Assembly (NCBI GenBank): GCA_964023275.1
Contig: OZ029918.1
Location: forward strand, 32,005,281-32,069,280
Length of the DNA stretch: 64,000 bases
DNA from: Norana najaformis
Lineage: Eukaryota > Annelida > Clitellata > Crassiclitellata > Hormogastridae
Direction of reading: 5' to 3'
Shown here: positions 1 through 12,200 of the stretch, one piece after another
Numbering within the stretch: the stretch's first letter is position 1
Layout: every line of letters begins with the position of its first letter
The notes under the pieces: generated by a model
Seen by the model: only the letters and a program-made list of their open reading frames with translations
What the model was told of the DNA's origin: nothing
The model's database searches: none
Program-made: the position numbers and the translations under genes

Positions 1-85
1 GGTTTTTGTTATCTGTGCATACATACATACATGCATACATACATATACACATATACACATACACACATACATACATACCACATAG
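1..85. repeat. CATA/CACA microsatellite
   Basis: Short imperfect tandem of CATA and CACA units at the left edge of the window. No coding sign. Confidence 0.8.
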
Positions 86-117
86 GTAAATTATAAATGG
101 AGGGACCAGCTTCAGTA

Positions 118-400
118 CTGACCTGCTTAGCTACACTGGTTAAAGCGTAGGCCTACGTCAAGGGGCCTCTGAGCGTGAGGACGCCGCTTCATATATCAAC
201 AGTGGCTATATTTCAGAGATTTTCATATCGGGCTAGCACGGTCCGTACACGGGGATCTTGAAAGGCGTGGCGCCCATTCAAACGGGCAGCGGTGGTAAAG
301 GACCTCATCTGATTAATTCATTGAAAAATTAGCAAGGTCGAGGCCACATTGTCGCTATTGAAAAACTTGTAAGTTTAAAATTTACATTTTACGTACATAG
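118..400 (+). mobile_element. tRNA-derived SINE, family A, copy 1
   Basis: The head resembles a Pol III promoter, with a degenerate A box (TAGCTACACTGGTTAAAGCG). The body carries the family signature GGCGCCCATTCAAACGGG and the copy ends in TCGCTATTGAAAAAC followed by TTTACATTTTAC. Six further full or partial copies occur in this window. The family name is mine; I have not matched it to a library. Confidence 0.75.
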
Positions 401-965
401 AATAATCGCCGTCAAGCGCATTGTTTAATTTTCTCCAGATGTTTGTTTAGATCCTGGTGGATGATTTGTACCCCGAGGAAAAACGCTAATAATAGTAGTC
501 GAATAGCGGTATTAGTTTTCTTAACTTTGTTAATTTACTACTAGCGTAAAAAATAAATGCGCTACAAATCTATTTGAAAGGGGAAATCCTGAGATCATTG
601 ATCCCGGTGTTTTTGTTTCTATTTAGAAGTTTGTTTTTAAAAATAACATATTTTCGAAGAGATCTTGTTTAGATGTTGGGACTATGATTAGCAGAATCAA
701 ATTGATTATATTAAATTAAAATTCTTAGCGGCGTCAGTTTTAATGTGAAATATACTTTCATAAAGTGTTGGGTAACACCTTGGCCCCGGTGTCAATCGTA
801 ACATCAGCCGTGCAGGTCATTGTTTTAATTTGTTTCAGTTTACCGATTAAATCCCGGGTAGATAGGATTATGAACTCGGTTTAATAAAGGTAGCTAGTCG
901 TAACATATTGCGAACATACCGGAAGTGTGTATATATAGTTCACTGAATAAAGTGCAGCTCGTCAT
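400..965. other. AT-rich interval, nothing recognised
   Basis: AT-rich sequence between two family A SINEs. I see no coding exon, RNA gene or clear repeat in it. Confidence 0.5.
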
Positions 966-1255
966 TAGCCCCGCGCTGGTCTGGATAGCTACATTGGTTA
1001 AGGAGTACGTTAAGGCGCCTCTGGGAGTGAGGATGCCGGTTCGCATACCGATAATGAATATATTTAAGAGATTTTAATCTCGGGCTAGCACGGTCCGTAC
1101 GCCGGGACCTAAAATGGCGTGGCGCCCATTCAAACGGGCAGCGGTGGTGAAGGATTTTACCAGATGATTTCATTGAAAAATGAGCAGGGCCGAGGCCATA
1201 GGTCGCTACAGAAAAACATATACATTTACATTTTGTGCATTTACACCTATTGCTT
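965..1255 (+). mobile_element. tRNA-derived SINE, family A, copy 2
   Basis: Full-length copy: A-box-like TAGCTACATTGGTTAAGGAG, B-box-like GGTTCGCATACC, the family body motif GGCGCCCATTCAAACGGG, and the tail GGTCGCTACAGAAAAAC with CATTTACA-type repeats. It lies about 300 bp upstream of the MGAT4C-like start codon. Confidence 0.8.
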
Positions 1256-1543
1256 AAATTGATTGTTATAATCGTGTCATCCTCTTAGTCACTGTCATGG
1301 CGGAAGTCACAGTACAAACACTGCTACGTTGTTTCGATGGACTCTGGACTTTATCCAAACTGTTCATACGTGATACTTTTTAATGTGGCAGATTCAGGTG
1401 TTACCAGTCATTGAGCAATTCTGAGCTGTTTCAGAGATTGACACTCGGTGTACGCTTTGTGCTGTAGATGCTTACGAAATACATTCAATGCACCTGTATT
1501 GTGGTCAACAGGTTTTGGGTCTGTCAGGTTGTATTGTCGAACA

Positions 1544-4373
1544 ATGAAGTCAAGAGGACGATGCGGAGGATCTGTTTTGCAATGGACGGCTGTTGTACTC
1601 CTAATCTTCATGTTTACGGTAAACATCCGAGTCCTCGGTCCCTGGATGAGCCACCGTAATGGCTTAAGTAAGTATACCATATGTCATTTGAAACGTTTTT
1701 TATGGCACATTTTCTTATTTCTTGCATGTTGGTACATACCTACCTACTGAGAATCCCTTGTGGTTGGCAAGCATTTATTTCTGCTGCAGTTTGATTACTT
1801 AAATGTGTATTTGCAGGAGATGATGGAGATCATGAGTGCCAAGATAAAATAGAAGTTCATATTGTCTCCCAAGCGAATGTTGTGAGTATGATTTGGTTTC
1901 TATTACTTGTTACTTGCTCTTCTTGACCCCAGTACTCAAATTCATTCACTAAGTGAGGGTTGTTCTTCAAGGCATCTGTTACAAAGTTTTACTTAATAAG
2001 TGCATTACTATACTTTTTTGCATTTGTACAGCATGGGCTACTTGTTATAAACAACAGACACTGCGTGGAGTTGTTGAAGTGTCCGTTGTTTTAATCCGAC
2101 TGTATCGTGTGTGTATGACGAATGGCTGTGGAGTCACATGTCCCATAAGAAAAGGCTCTGTTGTTTGATTGAGGTCAATCTGTTTATGGCACATTTACAA
2201 GGTCGTTTATCATTTGAAGACTGTTTCTGATGTGGACAAAAGATAATTGAACACTTACCTTATCTTAATTAATTACTTAATTGATTTACTTATTGGTAAT
2301 TTTAAGCTATTTGATTGTGTGAATTCCAACTGTATGTACATTGGACTTTTGCTTATCTTTAGTCATCATTCAACATGAGCTTAACGTCAGTTACACTGTC
2401 ACGTTGGAATGTTGATCTGTTAAGTGTTGTTGGATCCAGACGTAAGGAAAAAGGTGAATATACTCGTAAATATTTCTTGTTTTTTCTTATATCATTTTTA
2501 TTATTGTAAATATTTTTCTTGTTTTTTCTATATCGTTTTCGTAGTTTATTTTCTCTAAAAGGATCAAGAAAAAGATTTTTCCTGGTCTGTCTCATAGTAA
2601 CTTATGAGGTTGAGGCTTTTTGCAGTAACTGACTAAAAGTGAGCACTGCTTTTAGCCAGCAGAAGATATGGCCACTGTAGGTATTAATATCAAAGGTGTG
2701 GCTTTTAACCTCCATCTGCTTACTATTTCTTGATGTTCTCACTTTTCATGTTGTTCTTTCCTTCCAACTCCTTGCTCTTCTTGAGGCTTAATAGACGCAG
2801 GTAGATTGCTAGAACGGAACCTGATCCACAGAATGCTGGAAGGACAATCTTATCTAATCTTAGAACTTCTATAGTGTAGTGTAATGTTTATTGCCTTTGT
2901 AAGGTTCTTAATAGGCGCTATATAAATAGGAAGATACATTTTTGTACATGCGTACATAATAATGTCCAAGACCTCAACCAGTGGTGCAGTCATGTCTAAT
3001 TCGGTCACGTGCAGAAGATTTCTCTGGCATGACTAAGAGACAGGCTAAGGTTGTCCTTGTGAGTTTCTTTAGTGCCCTCATAAGTTTTCTTAAAGGCGCT
3101 ATATATATAGCCATATACATGCATACTTACATCAATGAGGTGGATAAGCCTGCTAAATATATGTTTCATGGTTTGAAAGTGGAAGATGTTGTTTTGGTTT
3201 GAAACAGGTTTTCTTGCAATTGGCATTCCTTCCATCAAGCGCATCAACGGTTTTGAATATCTCATGCAGACGCTTGCGTCTATTGATCAGGAAATGTCGA
3301 CAAAGGAAAAGTCTGAGAACGTTGTAATAGTCTTTCTTGCTGACTTCGACTCCAGCTACAACAATCACACAGTCGGCGAGATTGCACTCAAGTACAGTCA
3401 CCACCTTCAGTCTGGGTTCATCCAGGTGCTTCAGGTTTCTAAGGACTACTACCCACCACTGGAGAATCTGAAGCGCAACTTTAACGACGAGCCATCGAGG
3501 GTAAGCTGGCGCGCTAAGCAGGTGATGGATTATGCCCTCATGTTCTTGTACAGTCGTGACCTTGCTTTGTACTACCTTCAGCTTGAGGATGATGTCATGT
3601 GTGGCAAAAATTTTTTGACTGGAATCCATCAATATGTTGACCTGAAGAACCACGACGGAATGTGGGCCATGTTGGAATTCTCTGAGCTAGGATTCATCGG
3701 GAAGCTCTTCAAGTCTTCAGATCTTGAGAAGCTGGCCACTTTTCTGACTATGTTCTATGAGGAACAGCCGGTTGACTGGCTCATGACCTACTTTCGACTT
3801 TCAATGGGTCAGGGCAAAGTTTTCCTGCGCAAGCCAACGCTTTTCCAACACGTGGGTCTTAAATCTTCGTTTGACATTTCCAAGGACAACAAACTAAAGG
3901 ACCGATTTTTTGAGTCAGGTGTTAAACCATGGGTTGCTGACAATCCGCCAGCAACGATCCTTTCAAATATGCCTGCTTTTGAGAGTAACAGCGTGGATCT
4001 GGCATACAGTTCTGGAAGTGGATTCTTTTGGGCATCAAAGGTTGCAGCTGGAGACATGATTTTCGTGGTGTTTGAACGAGAACAGCGACTGTCAAAGGTC
4101 ATCGTGGAAACAGGAAGCGAGAAACATCCTGACGACAGGCTAAAAAATGGTACTGTTTTTGTCGGTTCAAGAGTTGGACCGACGTCGCTGAATGAGACAG
4201 ATAAGGTCTGTCAGCAAGTCATGCCCATCTCAAGCTTTGTGAACGGGCGGGCAGAGGCCAATTCGCTTGACAAAAGGGTAACGACCCCTACACGTTGCAT
4301 CAAAATTCTAGTCAGTGAGTCACAAGAGAATTGGGTTGTGTTTTACCAGATTGCAGTATTTGTTGTCAAATGA
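1544..4373 (+). CDS. MGAT4C: alpha-1,3-mannosyl-glycoprotein 4-beta-N-acetylglucosaminyltransferase, MGAT4C-like (GT54), 4 exons
   Basis: Coding exons: 1544-1667, 1817-1881, 2363-2453 and 3208-4373. They join in frame (phases 1, 0, 1) to 481 aa. The family adds GlcNAc in beta-1,4 linkage to the alpha-1,3-mannose arm of N-glycans in the Golgi; activity of MGAT4C itself is less certain. The N terminus is a type II signal anchor (basic MKSRGRC, then a hydrophobic run near residues 13-30). Exon 4 holds the whole catalytic domain, with a DxD-type metal motif (QLEDDVMC, EDD at 220-222), then LEFSELGFIGKLF and PTLFQHVGL, both hallmarks of GT54. HLADF-like FLADFDSS and DNPPA with YSS/FFW are closer to MGAT4C than to MGAT4A/B as I remember them, and the length fits MGAT4C (about 478 aa). 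The start is the first ATG in frame; earlier in-frame codons are open but lack an ATG. Exons 2 and 3 are short and poorly conserved, so they are less certain than exon 4. Confidence 0.9.
2880..3135 (+). repeat. two SINE-like 3' tail fragments in MGAT4C intron 3
   Basis: Two separate stretches carry an AAT/AAAGGCGCTATATA motif followed by CATA-rich sequence (near 2905-2960 and 3088-3135). They look like the 3' ends of short interspersed elements with the GGCGCTATA tail seen throughout the window. Confidence 0.5.
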
Positions 4374-6000
4374 ATCATGGTTGGATGGTGCACTAAAGTT
4401 GCAGCAATTTTTATGTCATCTTAGAAATTACTTAGTGTGTCCTCTAAGTTGTGCACAGGAAATGCTGCCATTTAAAAACCTTTGCACCCTCAAGAGACTC
4501 TGGAAATGTGCTATGTTAATGATTAAGTTCATATATGAATTTATGAAACATTTCATAAGAGACTCAAAAGTGCTATGTTAATACCAGCTGTAACTTCTTA
4601 AAGGAGTGCATAGGTAGGAGGGCATAGTTGTCACAGCTCTGCTTCATGGTATTTGGGGTTTAAATCTGTCTTTCATATGAGGCACTCTAACAATCTTTAA
4701 AATGAAAGTGTGGCCTTTTCCATGTAAATAGTTTGCTTTCTGAACCCAGAAATCTTGATGCTTGCAGCATTCCCTGGAGGAGGTACTGACATGTGATTTT
4801 AAAGTCAGAATTTTACAAAATCCTAGCAGATTGTTGAACAATGTTTAGAGTATCATGTTGTCAACCGATTCTCGATTGAATCTCAGTCATTCATAATACA
4901 GTTGCAAATATGAATCCAGTTATTAACACTTGATCTTCCTTTTGGGTGTTGTTAAAAATCATCAAATTTCCAAGAATTCTGTGTAGTTTTCCTAAATTTT
5001 TTATGAAAGTTTTCCTAAATTTTGTGAGTACTGATGTTATAAAATGTTTTTTTAAAGTTTAATTCTCTATTGCTATGATGGTTCTAAAATTTCAAGTGCT
5101 TGTTCCTGAATTTTATTATATGTACAGAAGTTTGCATGACGCGGTGTTTGAGCACGAGTTTTGTAATGCTCCTGGCCTCCCTGAACTTGATATTTGTGTA
5201 AAGGACCTTGAATAAGGCTTGTGAAATGCTTACTGCCATTGGCTGCTGCTTAGTCGTTAGGTAGAGGACGGTGACGTGTTTCAGTTATGACTGGTTCTAG
5301 GGGTTATTCACAAAAGACGTCTGCAAAGAGAGAGAGGGGGTCACCCAAATGCAGACAAGGGGGTTTGCCTAATTCAGACCTCTGCATGTAAATATGGTAC
5401 ATAGTTATTTAAGTACTGTAAACACCAACTTCTTGTTCTGTATACATACCAACTTAAGTCAGACAGCCTGCTTTGGCTGAGCAAGGAATCGTAGGCATGT
5501 ACAGTCGCTTTGCTGGATGTGGCAGTATAAAAAAACCCACCCCGATGTTTGCACCATTAGCCACACAAGAGCAACAAGATAGCTTAGAACTGTGGACGCC
5601 TGCAGAGGGGTGGGGAGGGTAACGCCAAATGCGGCCAGATGTGCACAAGGGGCAGGTAGAAGTCCTAAGTACGTAACTTTTGCAGATGTCCTTTATCGAT
5701 GACCCCTTACAGAAAGAATACACATTTTTAGAAATCAGTTCTAGATGTTTAATCATGATCTTTTCTATTGCAATTATTGCCAAGTTAATATGTTTCTGCA
5801 GATGTCTTACACTGGATTCAGTTTCTTTGCTTGCAGTTTAATCTAGGTTAAAACAGTTCAGACAAAATGCTTGCTTATACAGGCATGCCATAACGTAGTG
5901 TTCCGTAATGTAATGTATTGTTTAGTAATTTATTTCCATTGGAGCAAGTGAACAACAGAACAGAGCAACAGTTGACCTAATCACTCCCAATAAAATGACT
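4374..6000 (+). other. 3' flank and probable 3' UTR of the MGAT4C-like gene
   Basis: AT-rich non-coding sequence. The first AATAAA after the stop codon that I found is near 5989, inside CCCAATAAAATGAC, so a 3' UTR of up to about 1.6 kb is possible. The stretch 5330-5360 is purine-rich. No other gene seen. Confidence 0.4.
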
Positions 6001-7870
6001 GAAAATGAACCGGGTTAAGGCTTTCTTGTCTGCCTGTCCGTCTGTCTGCCTGTCCGTCTGTGCCTGTGTGTCCAGTGCTGTGTACTTACAAAGGTAAAAA
6101 AGGCAGGGTTGCTTTAGGAGCAAAGGGGTTTTGCTTGCTTGTGTTTGTATGTTTGGCTTCCACTTACACAGTTTGTCGTTTTCAACAACCTGTGACTTAG
6201 AAACTACTATGGTGCTGTTTTTAGACTTTATTTCCGTTGCTTAGTCATTAGCTCTGGAGGAATCTTGTCAAGTCTGTTTTGTCTGCTATGTTTATTTAAT
6301 TGAAAGACAAGCGTAGAATTCAAAATTATGTGGCCACAATATTGATAGAGTCTATCCTGTACTAAAATACAGTCACTGTGATTGGATATACACTTCTGTG
6401 AAGGCAACAGGATATCATTTGTATCCTATCTGTACAAGGTTACGTTTTCGTATATATTCACAGAGTGCCACAGATTGTGGTGCTTTCAGGATTAAAATGT
6501 TTTCACAGAGCATCATTTTTTTGGCTCGATGTCCTAGAAGACTGGAAATGGCCAAACGGGTGCAGGTACACACATTTTTCGTGTGTGTTGATATATGTGT
6601 ATGGGGCATGAAGAATTGGTTTGTTGATTTTGACTGTACTACTAGTAGTGTTTAAGACTTTCTTTATAGATTCAATTATTTTGTTTTGAAAGAGGGCTGA
6701 CTATCTTGTGCTAAGCAATTATAACCAATATACAGCTTGTTATTGATCCTAGCAATGACTATGAATATAAGTTTGGCTCTTAATAATGACGAGGATGGTT
6801 CTGGTTACAAAGATTATGATCGTTTCCAATATTGTTTATTTCTACACCTGTAATTATGATCATTGTGGCCTTGCAGTTTGGTGAAGCTGGGTAGCAAAAT
6901 ATTAGGCAACGAAATTTAGTTTCTCGATTTCTTGAGATGTTATCAGAGCTGTTAGATTTCCAGGCCTATGTTTGTTCTCTTCACTTTCACTGGGAGGAAT
7001 GTTGCATTCGTCAAAGAATTGCAGATTGATGCAAATTCCAAGTTATGTGTTATTTATCATCAATGATGTATTTGTAATTGTTCAGGAAAGTTTTACTTAT
7101 ACATTATTGCATGCATATCTCACACTTATTTTCGATGTTTAGTATGTTTAAGAAATCAATGATCTTGGCTGACTGAATATTAATTGATTAGGGAATAAAT
7201 AGCCTTTTGAGTACGTGTAAACCATATGTACAGTTCATTTTTGTGCAGGTGTTCATTTTTTGTCATTTGATTTATGAAGAAGCTGTTTGTTTTGCTTCGA
7301 TTGTTCAGTCAGAGGTAATAAATTTTTGACAGAAATAAATTGTGAATAAAGGAACTTTTCAGTGTCAAACGTTCATAAGTAATCGAGGAAAACAGTGCTC
7401 AGATAACTCAAAAAGTCATAAAAGGTGGGCTCCTGCAGAACCCAACCAACAGATTCCCATCCAAAATTATAAATGCTGTCTTTGGAAGCCATATCAAGAA
7501 CTGCTTTATAAAGAGGTGTATTAGGTAATTTTCTACAGCTGAACTAAACTTGAACTAAATGTGTACCTGACTCTGCTATATCACAATTCATGATATAATG
7601 GAGCATGCTACGAGGAGTTTATGGTGTAATGGGAATTCAGAAACAGCGGATGGGGGACATAGACGATCTTTAAAATTTTGTTATATCATTGAGATTCCAG
7701 AAATACTGAAACTCATTGCTTTGTTTACAGGGCTCACTAGATGAACTCTCCATGTTCAGGTAACAGGCTACAAACTTCTTAGCGGAACATTATAACAATA
7801 ATAAACCTATGTTTCATTATAAGGCGCCTATAGTATCTGAAATTAGTAATTTTCTTCAACCACATAATCG
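6000..7870. other. intergenic, nothing recognised
   Basis: Contains a short CTGT/CCGT run near 6025-6065 and AT-rich sequence. Several short open frames are present but none has family resemblance or flanking splice signals. Confidence 0.5.
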
Positions 7871-7877
7871 ATAAAGA

Positions 7878-8125
7878 ATTTTGGGGTTGCTAAGTGCACT
7901 ACTGATAGGGCTGACTGGGAGGAGGTTATGGGAGGGAGGGCAGAAGGTGAAACGGCGGAGGGGAAGACCAAGGAAGAACTGGCCAGAGACCATCAGAGAC
8001 GACCTTGGGTGTTTGGAGATATCATGGGATGAGGCAGGAAGACTAGCGGTCAACAGAGATGAATGGAGAAGTTGCTTTGCCCAATGTGCAGACCTGCACA
8101 GGAAGGATAAAGCCTAAGTAAGTAA
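7878..8125 (+). pseudogene. LINE reverse transcriptase C-terminal remnant
   Basis: The frame from 7881 to 8117 encodes RRRGRPRKNWPETIRDDL followed by a tryptophan-rich tail (WDEAGRLAVNRDEWRS). This is the typical extreme C terminus of APE-type non-LTR retrotransposon polymerases. It ends in TAAGTAAGTAAGTGC, consistent with a short tandem 3' tail. No reverse transcriptase core lies upstream, so it is a 5'-truncated dead copy. Confidence 0.7.
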
Positions 8126-8707
8126 GTGCAGTACTGCAGGGCTGTACATTTATACCCGAGAGCTCTAGCTATTAAGGTACTGTAGGTGCTTTGATTTTTT
8201 TAATCTACAACATTTGAAGTCGGTAAATTTACATGCTTCGCTTAAAGACGTTTAATGATTCATATAAATAATCATATACACTATATTGCCTGACTGTTTT
8301 ATGCTAGCCTGATATGCAAGTCGGATTACTTAATAGAAGCGCTATAAAACGTCGCTTTGCACACGAAGACGCTAATCTAATTAATATTAATAGTAATGGA
8401 AAAGACTTTAAAGGAAACAAGAGGTAGAGACACAGATACGCGGAGTATGTAGAAGTAAACTCGCACCTAGTGAAATACGGTTATGGTTTCTGTACACTTC
8501 GTAAAAAGTCTAATATTTGACTATAGAGTAAAGGCTCCTGATTAGTGATTGTTACCATTTGACCAGCTTTATGTCACTTAAATTTTGCTTAAGATTGCTA
8601 TCAGACGACATCCCTGTTCTTCCGAAGTCATTCAGTCGCAAAACATCGGTTTTGTTTCGTTCGGTACATCGGTTTGAAGAGTGATAGGACCAGAAAAATA
8701 TAAATAT

Positions 8708-8830
8708 CGCAATCGTAAACTCGAGATTTCTACAGCGCCCAATGAAAGCTAAGGTTCGCGGGAACCAGGCGCTCAGTCAAACGGATGAGGTGACGGAAGG
8801 ACGGCCAAGTGATAGGGCTGTATTGATGTT
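8708..8830 (-). mobile_element. SINE family B copy
   Basis: Read on the - strand it ends in GGGCGCTGTAGAAATCTCGA followed by TTTACGATTGCG. The upstream body with CTGAGCGCC is present. Truncated and diverged. Confidence 0.65.
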
Positions 8831-9149
8831 GTCCTCTTTTCATGCTCAGTGCCCACACGACCCTATGACAGATCATCGATGGTGCTGAGCAATAGAATAA
8901 CTTACGGTTATAAGTTCGCCATTAGCAGCAAGAATATTCAATACATTTTTCACAGATTTGCTAGAATTCTGACATTTTAAAGAAAATTCTTTTACATAAA
9001 ATTAAAGAACCACGCAATCTTCCAACCTTCGGTATCTGCTACGCTTCTTCATTTATGACAGAAGAGTTCTCTTCCTCTTCTTCGAAGGCCAAGGTCAGTA
9101 TTCCTAGGTACTTATTCGTATAGGATCCAATGTCAATTGTCACTTACGA

Positions 9150-9152
<3 letters not shown>

Positions 9153-9229
<77 letters not shown>
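9153..9229 (+). repeat. (GA)38 microsatellite in the 5' flank or UTR of the Pur-alpha-like gene
   Basis: Uninterrupted GA dinucleotides, 77 bp, ending 60 bp before the proposed start codon at 9290. It lies upstream of the first coding exon, in the probable promoter or 5' UTR. Confidence 0.95.
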
Positions 9230-9231
<2 letters not shown>

Positions 9232-9289
9232 TGGTGGAGCGGAGACGGACAGGATAGTATCCTAGGCGTCGGCGAATCTAGGGTGGAAG

Positions 9290-12200
9290 ATGTCGGACCT
9301 GGAAAGTGGAGACGAGCGACCGCCAGCTGGCCAACAGGGTCGAGAAGGTGATCGATGGATTGTGGATCATTATTCTGATTGGACTTCGATCCACTGTGTC
9401 CTTGAATTCGGACCCTTGATCATCGGGCTGCTTAGTCAGTCGAAACGGATGTGCCACAGTTGAGTTCCGGGAACCGGGAAGTAGGGTGCTGATTCTGGGC
9501 CAGGGGTTGGAGGAATGGGGTGCTACAAAAAGTTGGACTTGGCGTTGGAAAGAAGCCGTAGTCAACATCGATCTGGAAGAAATGGGGTTGGGTGCGGAGA
9601 AAATTGGACTAGGCAGATGATAAAGAGGGCGGTTAGCTTTGGGAAGGGTTGTATGAAAGACCTGGAAAGTTGGATGAGAAGGCTGGACCAGTATAGCGTA
9701 TGGACGCTGGAAAAAATGTAATTTATTTCAAAATGTGTTTATGCCATTGTAGATCTCAGAGATCTGGGAGGCGGCTTAAACGAGCAAATGTTTTAGCTTG
9801 AAAGGGTGAGGAGTGGGAAACATGGCGGAAAATGCAAGATTCAGGGTGTATGCAGTAGCAGTAGAAACATTTATATCTATCCAGCCTAATGTTTGTGCCT
9901 CTGATTTAAAACTGAACATCTTGTGATTTTCTTTTAACCTTAATACAGGTGCTGGCGAGGAAGAACTCGCATCACGAACGCTTCAGATTCAGTCAAAGCG
10001 TTTCTACCTGGATGTGAAACAGAACCAGAGAGGACGATTCATGAAGATAGCTGAAGTATTTCGTTGAATCTTTACCTAAATGGTCAGGTTTTAGGTACAA
10101 TTCTGCAATCTGTGTCTCTTTTCAGACATACTTAATTGTTTAGGGCAAAACGACAGTGGTTAATAAAAGTGCAAAATGGATAACTTTACCCAAATGGAAA
10201 GTCTTCTGATACTTAATGCCGTCCATGAAGGGTGGGCTTATAAGCGGATATGTCCAGGGGATGTCCAGAGACGCTTCTCAATAGGCAGACAAAGGCAAAC
10301 TGTCTAAATATTTAACTGAAGGAAATTACCTTATGAATTGTTCTTCCGGTAAAGTTACGAGCTACATTCGCATCTTTCTTGGCAGTTTTCTCTGTAGTTG
10401 TGAATGTGCAAACTTATGTTGTTCTTAACCTTTGTATGTAATCTAAGCTAATGAGCACTGCTATCATAATACGTAAGGCTTTAATTGATGATTGCTTCAA
10501 GTGAAACTGTAGTAAAAAATTTTAAATGACTGAAAAAGTGCGGTCGAAATACAATAGGTCAGTGAGACCCAAAGTCAGGCTAAGGTGGGTAAGCAAATCG
10601 AAATAGGTGAATATGTATGCATTTATGTATATATCTGGATATATATACATATGTAGCATCTTATGTCATGCTACAGGACCTCTTTTAGGCATATTATATG
10701 TGTTTGTGTCTATTTTTCTCTGTTTGTTTATTTATCTGTGTGTTTGTTTATGTTTATGGTAGGTTGGTGCTGGTGGTAAGAAGAGTCGTCTGTTGCTTGG
10801 TTTGTCAACGGCTGCCGAGTTCCGTGATCGACTGACGGAATTCTACGACCATTACCTAAGCCTTGGTTTGTTCTGCTCGTACAGCAGCTCTTCATTTGCT
10901 ATTGCTGCACGGTGGTCTATGCAGTAGCGCGCTACGTCTGTGATTCAACGATTGCGGGTTTGTGCCTGCTGAGCATGCTCCATGTAATGACCCTGGACAC
11001 GTTTTCATGCATGTTTACCTGATGTCTCAGACTGAGATTTACTGACCTTGCACTTTTAATAAATGCAATAGGTAATAACGATAAAATGAATTATGCTCTG
11101 AAGAATTTTAGCAGCAGATTTACTGGGTTTATGAAGGACGTGTACATTCTCTAAATTTACCAGTGATGGCTGATAGCTAGCCAAACCATGGCAGCGAATT
11201 AACTAAAAATCCAGCTGGTACAACTGGATTTTAATGCACGTTTACTTTAATACACCAGCCATAAATCAGTATTGTGTTGAAGTTAAACAGTGATCCAGAG
11301 TCACATCTGTGGGACCTCCACTTGGGAACCGAGTGGTCATAGAGATCAGAGAACGGCTGAACTTAGTTTGTGATTAAGCATAATTTATAAGCAGTCTGTG
11401 TACTTGCCAAAAATTAAATGTTGCATCGGAGTGCATTAACGAGGCTGTTTTTTTCTTTGATTTTCAGGTCCGCAAAACCAAAACAGTTTAGTCGATGGTA
11501 AACTGAAGAGCGAGGTTATAGTGAAAGACAACAAAAGATACTATCTAGACCTGAAGGAAAACTCCAGAGGACGATTCCTAAGGGTATGTTTTATATTTGC
11601 ATTCTAGTGTAACGTTCTTTTTCAATGTTATGTAAATTCACATTTTTTATTTTTATGTTTTTTATAAATTCTTGTTAGTTTCTTAGTTGTTCCAGGGCAA
11701 ATACTTAACTGCTGTCTCCTGAAAGTAGTTGCTTAGTGCACCGTGCAATGCTGTCTTTAGGAGCTATTTTTAAAAAAATTTAAATTTTAAGAACTGCATT
11801 ATAATGAAGTCATTTTATAATGAGTTTATTTTCTATAGCTGAGCTAATTTTGGGATATGACTGTATTATATCGGAATTCATTTTATAATGAAGCATTATT
11901 ATTAATTAGTTTCTTCTGTTGCACAGATGTCTAGTGCACTAGGCATCAATTGATGGGGCACCAAAAACAAACCGTAATCAGATCAGCATCCAGAAGATCC
12001 ATCCGCTAAGACAGAGAGATGGCCAAGCATGGATTGATAAGCATTGGAAAAAAGGAATTCGACTTTGTAAAGTTAAAAAGGTGAAGCTCTTGTGTGACTA
12101 CTGATTGTGTGGGAAAGGTGCTTATTTCCTGCTCTTCAGCTCTTGAGCAGGCATTGGACATTGCAGGAATTGCTATTTACTTCCCATTTCCTGCTAGTAC

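Noticed and set aside
3153-3653. 166-codon - strand frame
   Set aside because: Shadow of MGAT4C exon 4.
9515-9721. 68-codon frame just inside PURA intron 1
   Set aside because: No family resemblance and it lies within an intron of a well supported gene.
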